Below are positions 60,151 through 64,000 of a stretch of 64,000 nt of DNA, piece by piece. Below the pieces are notes generated by a model that did not search any database, was not told where the DNA came from, and worked only from the letters and a program-made list of their open reading frames with translations. Origin of the DNA: Rhynchopus sp. YZ270_cl-10 (Eukaryota; Euglenozoa; Diplonemea; Diplonemida; Diplonemidae); NCBI GenBank assembly GCA_964035575.1, contig OZ037927.1, positions 744,001 to 808,000 of the forward strand, written 5' to 3'. Made by a program: the position numbers and the translations under genes. Within the stretch, counting starts at the first letter, position 1. Every line of letters begins with the position of its first letter.

Positions 60151-60264
60151 AAAAAAAAGGTTTGTAAGATGATCCTAAGTCTCTCGTGCTCAGTCACCTT
60201 GGGAAAAAATGGAGGAAATAAAAACAAAAGATATCTGAATTATAGCTAGTCTGATACAGAAAGA

Positions 60265-60466
60265 AACGACTTTTTCGTTGATCACACCGGGTTTTTTGTG
60301 GTGTGTGGTAGGGACAAAAAAAATCAAAAACTTTTCTGTGAATAAGTTTTTGTCGTGCTTATTATTATGTCGCTCTCACCAAAAAAAAAAATCAGGCACA
60401 CTCAGATACGTTTTCATTTCCTCCCCTAGAACCTTTGCAAGGCAGTTGTCTCAAAAAAAAAAAAAA
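60265..60466 (+). repeat. D3 dispersed repeat, copy 3
   Basis: Matches 9071-9250 and 43209-43400, with a few small insertions, and ends in an A-run. Confidence 0.72.
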
Positions 60467-60881
60467 AAACCAACTGGTGAAGTGACCCACCCCCTCCCAG
60501 CTCTTCCAACCCCCCCAACCCACCATCCCCCTTGCCCGACAGCTAAGCCCCCCGCTAAACCACCCATCAGGGCTGTTGTACACGCAAGGCTGCTCGCAAG
60601 AGAAGTCACTGGGGGGGAGCACGACAAAGAACACGGTGACCCTGTTACCCTGGAAACAAGCTTTCTTTCCTTGGTACTCTTGTAAGTTGTGACAGAACGC
60701 TTGAGGTTGTTACAAGGTATTGCTTGTTTTTTTTTTTTTTACCCCCATGGTACCAGCGTCACCGTGAGTGCATAAGCTTTGGGTGTTGCGAACAGGACCC
60801 CCTCCCTCCTCCCCCACCCTATATCCCACAGTTCTTTCACATTCTAAGTATTTTCATTATATGCAATCAATAAATTGATAG

Positions 60882-61278
60882 TACCGTCTTTTGAAAAATT
60901 ATGGACCAGAAAAATAGGTCCATAAAAAAAAAAAATCCCAAAAAGTCCATAATTGTTCTGGTCCATGTTATTTCTGGTCCATCTGTGTTAGGCTTTTTTT
61001 TTGAACTTGTCCATTTTCAGACCCATTCCGAGCTTTCGGTACCGCACGTTGGCGGGGCATCTCGGCTTATATGTGGGCCCGGTAGACCCATTCCGAGCTT
61101 TCTCCCCACACAAGCGGTCGTCAAAATTCTGGACAAGTACAAAAAAACCCCACACATGTGTCGGACCAGAAAAATAGGTCCATAAAAAAAAAAAATCCCA
61201 AAAGGTCCATAATTGTTCTGGTCCATCATTATTCTGGTCCATGTTATTTCTGGTCCATATTTTTTTCAAAAGACGGTA
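60882..61278. mobile_element. Inverted-repeat element, 397 bp
   Basis: Ends TACCGTCTTTTGAAAAA and TTTTTTTCAAAAGACGGTA. Inside, a 60-bp segment (GGACCAGAAAAATAGGTCCA, A-run, CCATAATTGTTCTGGTCCA) occurs twice in the same orientation (60903-60965 and 61163-61226), and the GGACCAGAAA/TTTCTGGTCC motif is repeated in both directions. The centre holds two ATTCCGAGCTTTC modules. No coding frame; target duplication unclear. Confidence 0.65.
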
Positions 61279-62047
61279 TATGGTGAGGGATCAACAAAAA
61301 TGGTCCCATCTTTCTTTGTATGGTGTGTGTTTTGCAAAACGTAGAAAAGAAAAGTAAAATGCTTCGTGCACAAGTTGAAACTTCAGTAGATTGGTTTCTG
61401 GTTCTCACACATTCTAAGAAAACTTGAAAAAGTTAGATTCATATACTTTCAGTTCACAGAATTGAAAAAATTAAAAGATAACCGCATTTTCTCGTGCACG
61501 CACATCTTGCTTCAAACAGAGATATTTTATTTGGATAAAAAAAGAGAAGTTAAAAAGTGCAAACACACCCCACCCTTCATCGGACGCAGGCACTGGTTTT
61601 TTCGCGGGTTATCGATCGAACCTCAGAGAGCACATCTCACTTCATTGGACATGCAAAAAAATAAAATGAATTTTGTGTCTCACAGCCCTGTCAGAAGATG
61701 ATGTGTCATGACAGGAGGGGTGCAACCAGGTCTTATTGTGTACTATTTTTTTTCTCTTTCGTCCTGCATGGTCATATCCTAGTCAGATGATACAATCCAT
61801 TTTTTTTCCAATAAAAAGGTGGAAGTAAGAGGGAAGGGGAAAGGGAAAACCTTACTCACACCGTTGGTTTTTGTATGAACGCCATTCAGATAAGTCTTCA
61901 CTTTGTTGTTTATTGTTTTTTCTAATTTTATTTTTGCCTTTTTTTTAACTACAATCACCCCCCACCTCTCCCCACACCATACTCAAATAACACATTTTTT
62001 TAAGATCATATCTGATGGGATTATCTTAGAATAGCACCTTTTTTTCG
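61279..62047. other. Intergenic, AT-rich
   Basis: A diverged S1 unit at about 61545-61640 (ACGCAGGCACTGG, CGCGGGTTATCGATCGAACC). Otherwise no recognised feature between the inverted-repeat element and the stop of the next gene. Confidence 0.5.
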
Positions 62048-63415
62048 CTACGCGGACGCCGCTTTGACAGGGGCTTCGTATTTCTTAAGGTTGAAATTGG
62101 CACGGAGCTTATTCGAGATTACTACGAGGCTTTTGTATCTCTTGCTCTTTGTGTTAATCCGTTTAATCAGGACATCGGTTGTGATACCATGTGCAACTTC
62201 TCCGACGCCAACCGAAGTAGAATTTAAAGCAGTACGCCCAATACGGGACGCAATGTCAGACAGGTCGACGTTGGTTTGCCCGTCACAATACCTTCCCAGG
62301 ACATCTTTGATCCAGAATTTTTTCAAATCTTTCGCACCAAACTTTCTGTACCCCGCCCTCTCCACGACATACGACCGGTGAAAATGATGTTCATACAGCA
62401 AATCCGCTGCCTCATCGTCCCCCAACTTTGAGACCGTAATAAAAAGGTTTTTTTTCGACACAAAATCGGGCTGTGGAATCGCCGAAAAAAAGGAGAACGC
62501 ATCGTTTGAGGTTCCTGCGAGAAGGATGCATGAGTCCAGCATGCGTTTGGTTGGTGCCTTTTGGGTGTTTCTCAATTCATTGTACACAGATGCTGCGTAC
62601 AGGGAATGGTGCCAAGTTATGTAGGGTCGGGGTTGTGTCGCAAAGAGAGCAAGCAGGGCTTCACCTAGAGCTGGGTCCATGTGGTTTGTCTCCTCTGTGA
62701 CCTCGTCTATCAGACTAAGTGCGAGCGCGACAGGACCCCCGCGATAGTGGTTCACCTTGACGTATTCAATGACAGGGGCAATATGTCGCTGCGTGACAAC
62801 CGTCCCCTTTTCATGAATGATCTGCTCGCAGAGCTTCAGCGCGACCTCCGCCAGACCGTTCTCCGCCAGCACCCGGATCACCGTCTCCTCAAATTGCAGA
62901 AGGATTCTTGAGTGGGAGTGGAGACTGCGCTGATGCTTGAAGGCCTTCTCGATCTCGTCTGGGGCAAGCGACAGCGCCCACACCTTGGTGTCCATGAAGG
63001 TGCGTGGGAGGATGTCTGGGTTGGGCTTGAGGGCGGGGGTGGTGGGTTGGGAGGACTGCTCGCTAACCTGAGGGGATCTGGCGAGTTTCATTGCTGCTGC
63101 GGAGGCCTTTGTGTGCTGCCCGGCAACCTTCGGTTCGGGTGTTGTTTTTTTTTCGGTTTGAGTGGTAGGTTCAGGTTTGACTGGTTTGACAGCAGGTTTT
63201 ACAGCAGGTTTTACAGCTTTTTCAACAGGTTTGACAGGTTGTGTATTTTTTGCAGGCCTGGCCACAGATGGATTTGGTTTCCCAGAGGGTTTGGGGTTCT
63301 TCGTTTTGGTTGGCTTCTTCGATTTGGAGGCAGCGTTAGTTTTTTTCGACGCCCATCGGAGCTGCTGTTGAGGCGGCAGGGCGCCTACACTGCTTCTGCA
63401 CATCAGCCGCAACAT
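62048..63415 (-). CDS. Probable mitochondrial helical-repeat protein, 455 aa
   Basis: Residues 1-22 (MLRLMCRSSVGALPPQQQLR) look like a mitochondrial targeting sequence: basic, no acidic residue, amphipathic. Residues 23-135 are a Lys/Pro/Thr-rich linker with a VKPAVKP-type repeat (about 68-82). From 137 to the end it is helical, with PPR-like helix pairs (NGLAEVALKLCEQIIHEKG, VALALSLIDEVTEET, AASVYNELRNTQKAPTKRML). A PPR or similar RNA-binding role in the mitochondrion is plausible, because euglenozoan mitochondria use many such factors, but the motif match is weak. Start: first ATG, after an A-rich leader. Its upstream neighbour is outside or absent. Confidence 0.72.
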   Translation of the reverse strand: MLRLMCRSSVGALPPQQQLRWASKKTNAASKSKKPTKTKNPKPSGKPNPSVARPAKNTQPVKPVEKAVKPAVKPAVKPVKPEPTTQTEKKTTPEPKVAGQHTKASAAAMKLARSPQVSEQSSQPTTPALKPNPDILPRTFMDTKVWALSLAPDEIEKAFKHQRSLHSHSRILLQFEETVIRVLAENGLAEVALKLCEQIIHEKGTVVTQRHIAPVIEYVKVNHYRGGPVALALSLIDEVTEETNHMDPALGEALLALFATQPRPYITWHHSLYAASVYNELRNTQKAPTKRMLDSCILLAGTSNDAFSFFSAIPQPDFVSKKNLFITVSKLGDDEAADLLYEHHFHRSYVVERAGYRKFGAKDLKKFWIKDVLGRYCDGQTNVDLSDIASRIGRTALNSTSVGVGEVAHGITTDVLIKRINTKSKRYKSLVVISNKLRANFNLKKYEAPVKAASA

Positions 63416-64000
63416 TGTTATTTTCTTCTTCTTGGATTTATTGGGGTTTGGGGGGGTGTAGGGCAGCTTCTCTGTAGTTCGGGGAGGTGGGGTGGGTGAG
63501 AGGGGTGAGAGAGAGAGAAGGGAAGATCCACACGACGTTGAAGTAAATGACTTTACTTGTGATTTTTACATGTAATTTTACTTGTGAAAATAGTTTACTT
63601 GTGGCACGTAAAAACGTAAGCGTACAGCTTAACAGACTTTCCGCGCTGAAGAATCCGATGAAGAATTCTTCGAAAAAAAAAAAAATTCCAAAAAAAAAAA
63701 GAATTTTCCAATGAAGAATTCTTCATTTGGTGTGGCTGAAACCAGCAAATTTCACTGCTAAAGAACTGCTAACAAACTGCTAAATAATACCCTTTTTTTA
63801 GGGGTGGTGTATAAAAACATTTTTTTACCTTGGTTTTTCCACTCCCCCTGTTGGCGCGCCTCCACTCTTGCATACCCATGTGTGACCCCACCGTTGAATG
63901 CAATCGACTCGCTGAGTCAAAAGAACGCACAGAACGGGGCTGGAAAAAATCACGAAAAACGCGTACCGTGCGCCTGCGGCGCCCACAAAGTGAGTTTTTC
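63416..64000. other. Intergenic: half MITE and GC module
   Basis: 63531-63631 is the left 100 bp of the 55501-55659 MITE, without its right half. GAAGAATTCTTC palindromes lie at about 63660-63725. GCGTACCGTGCGCCTGCGGC (63960-63980) is another copy of the module with the CGCCTGCGGCG palindrome. No gene seen. Confidence 0.6.

Larger units (their letters stand above)
58483..60881. other. Intergenic with D2, D3, D4 and D6 repeats
   Basis: D6 fragment (about 58994-59050), a G-rich block of GGGGGGACCAGG units with inverted GGTCCCCCTGG (59058-59140), D4 (59421-59455, 59531-59632), D2 (60012-60150), the TAAGATGATCCTAAGTCTCT repeat (about 60155), D3 (60265-60466). No supported gene. Confidence 0.55.

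Noticed and set aside
1-64000. Retroviral, LTR, Polinton or other virus-derived elements
   Set aside because: No reverse transcriptase, integrase, capsid or polymerase-like frames and no long terminal direct repeats were seen.

Overview
The window looks like nuclear DNA of a repeat-rich protist, most likely a euglenozoan and perhaps a diplonemid. Three things suggest this. All 14 host protein genes lie on the minus strand, as in a directional, polycistronic gene cluster. Several starts are preceded by a pyrimidine tract plus AG at trans-splice-acceptor distance. One protein ends in an NP-K-L...KG-EE-LF..L...YGPEP domain that I recall from kinetoplastid coiled-coil proteins. The organism call is inference. 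No ribosomal, organellar, bacterial or viral genes were seen.

Host genes, left to right, all minus strand: a coiled-coil protein running off the left edge (1-1133); a fusion of a PP2A B56-type regulatory subunit with a PDK1-like kinase (14143-16899); a TPR-like protein (22101-23201); a fusion of a serine-less DUF676-type hydrolase with two TBCC/C-CAP domains (23797-26253); a long coiled-coil protein (26951-28516); a C-terminally membrane-anchored Pro/Ser-rich protein (31889-33025); five tandem secreted cysteine-rich galaxin-like proteins (34506-49557); a zinc-ribbon, EF-hand and coiled-coil protein with one intron (52704-54874); a Pro-rich and helical protein with one intron (56393-58482); and a probably mitochondrial helical-repeat protein (62048-63415). 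Coding DNA is GC-balanced. Intergenic DNA is AT-rich, full of A/T homopolymers, and made largely of short repeat families.

Mobile DNA is the second theme. An apparently whole hAT transposon (18036-21406, 8-bp target duplication) sits inside one of three 298-bp MITE copies, each with its own perfect 8-bp duplication. A third MITE lies in an intron of the EF-hand gene. A 691-bp internally different element (13331-14021) shares the hAT ends. A second hAT-like transposase gene (38808-41507) lies inside a 5-kb block with nested inverted repeats that interrupts the galaxin-like array. Both transposase genes are on the plus strand, against the host genes.

The remaining spacer DNA holds palindromic MITE-like elements, short poly(A)-ended units, SINE-like units with B-box-like arms, GC-rich micro-palindromes, an 8-bp and a 9-bp tandem array, and one tRNA-Glu-like sequence. 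The most interesting host findings are the two domain fusions (kinase with phosphatase-targeting subunit; pseudo-lipase with two TBCC domains) and the mosaic galaxin-like array, which also carries a copy of a neighbouring gene's 5' flank.
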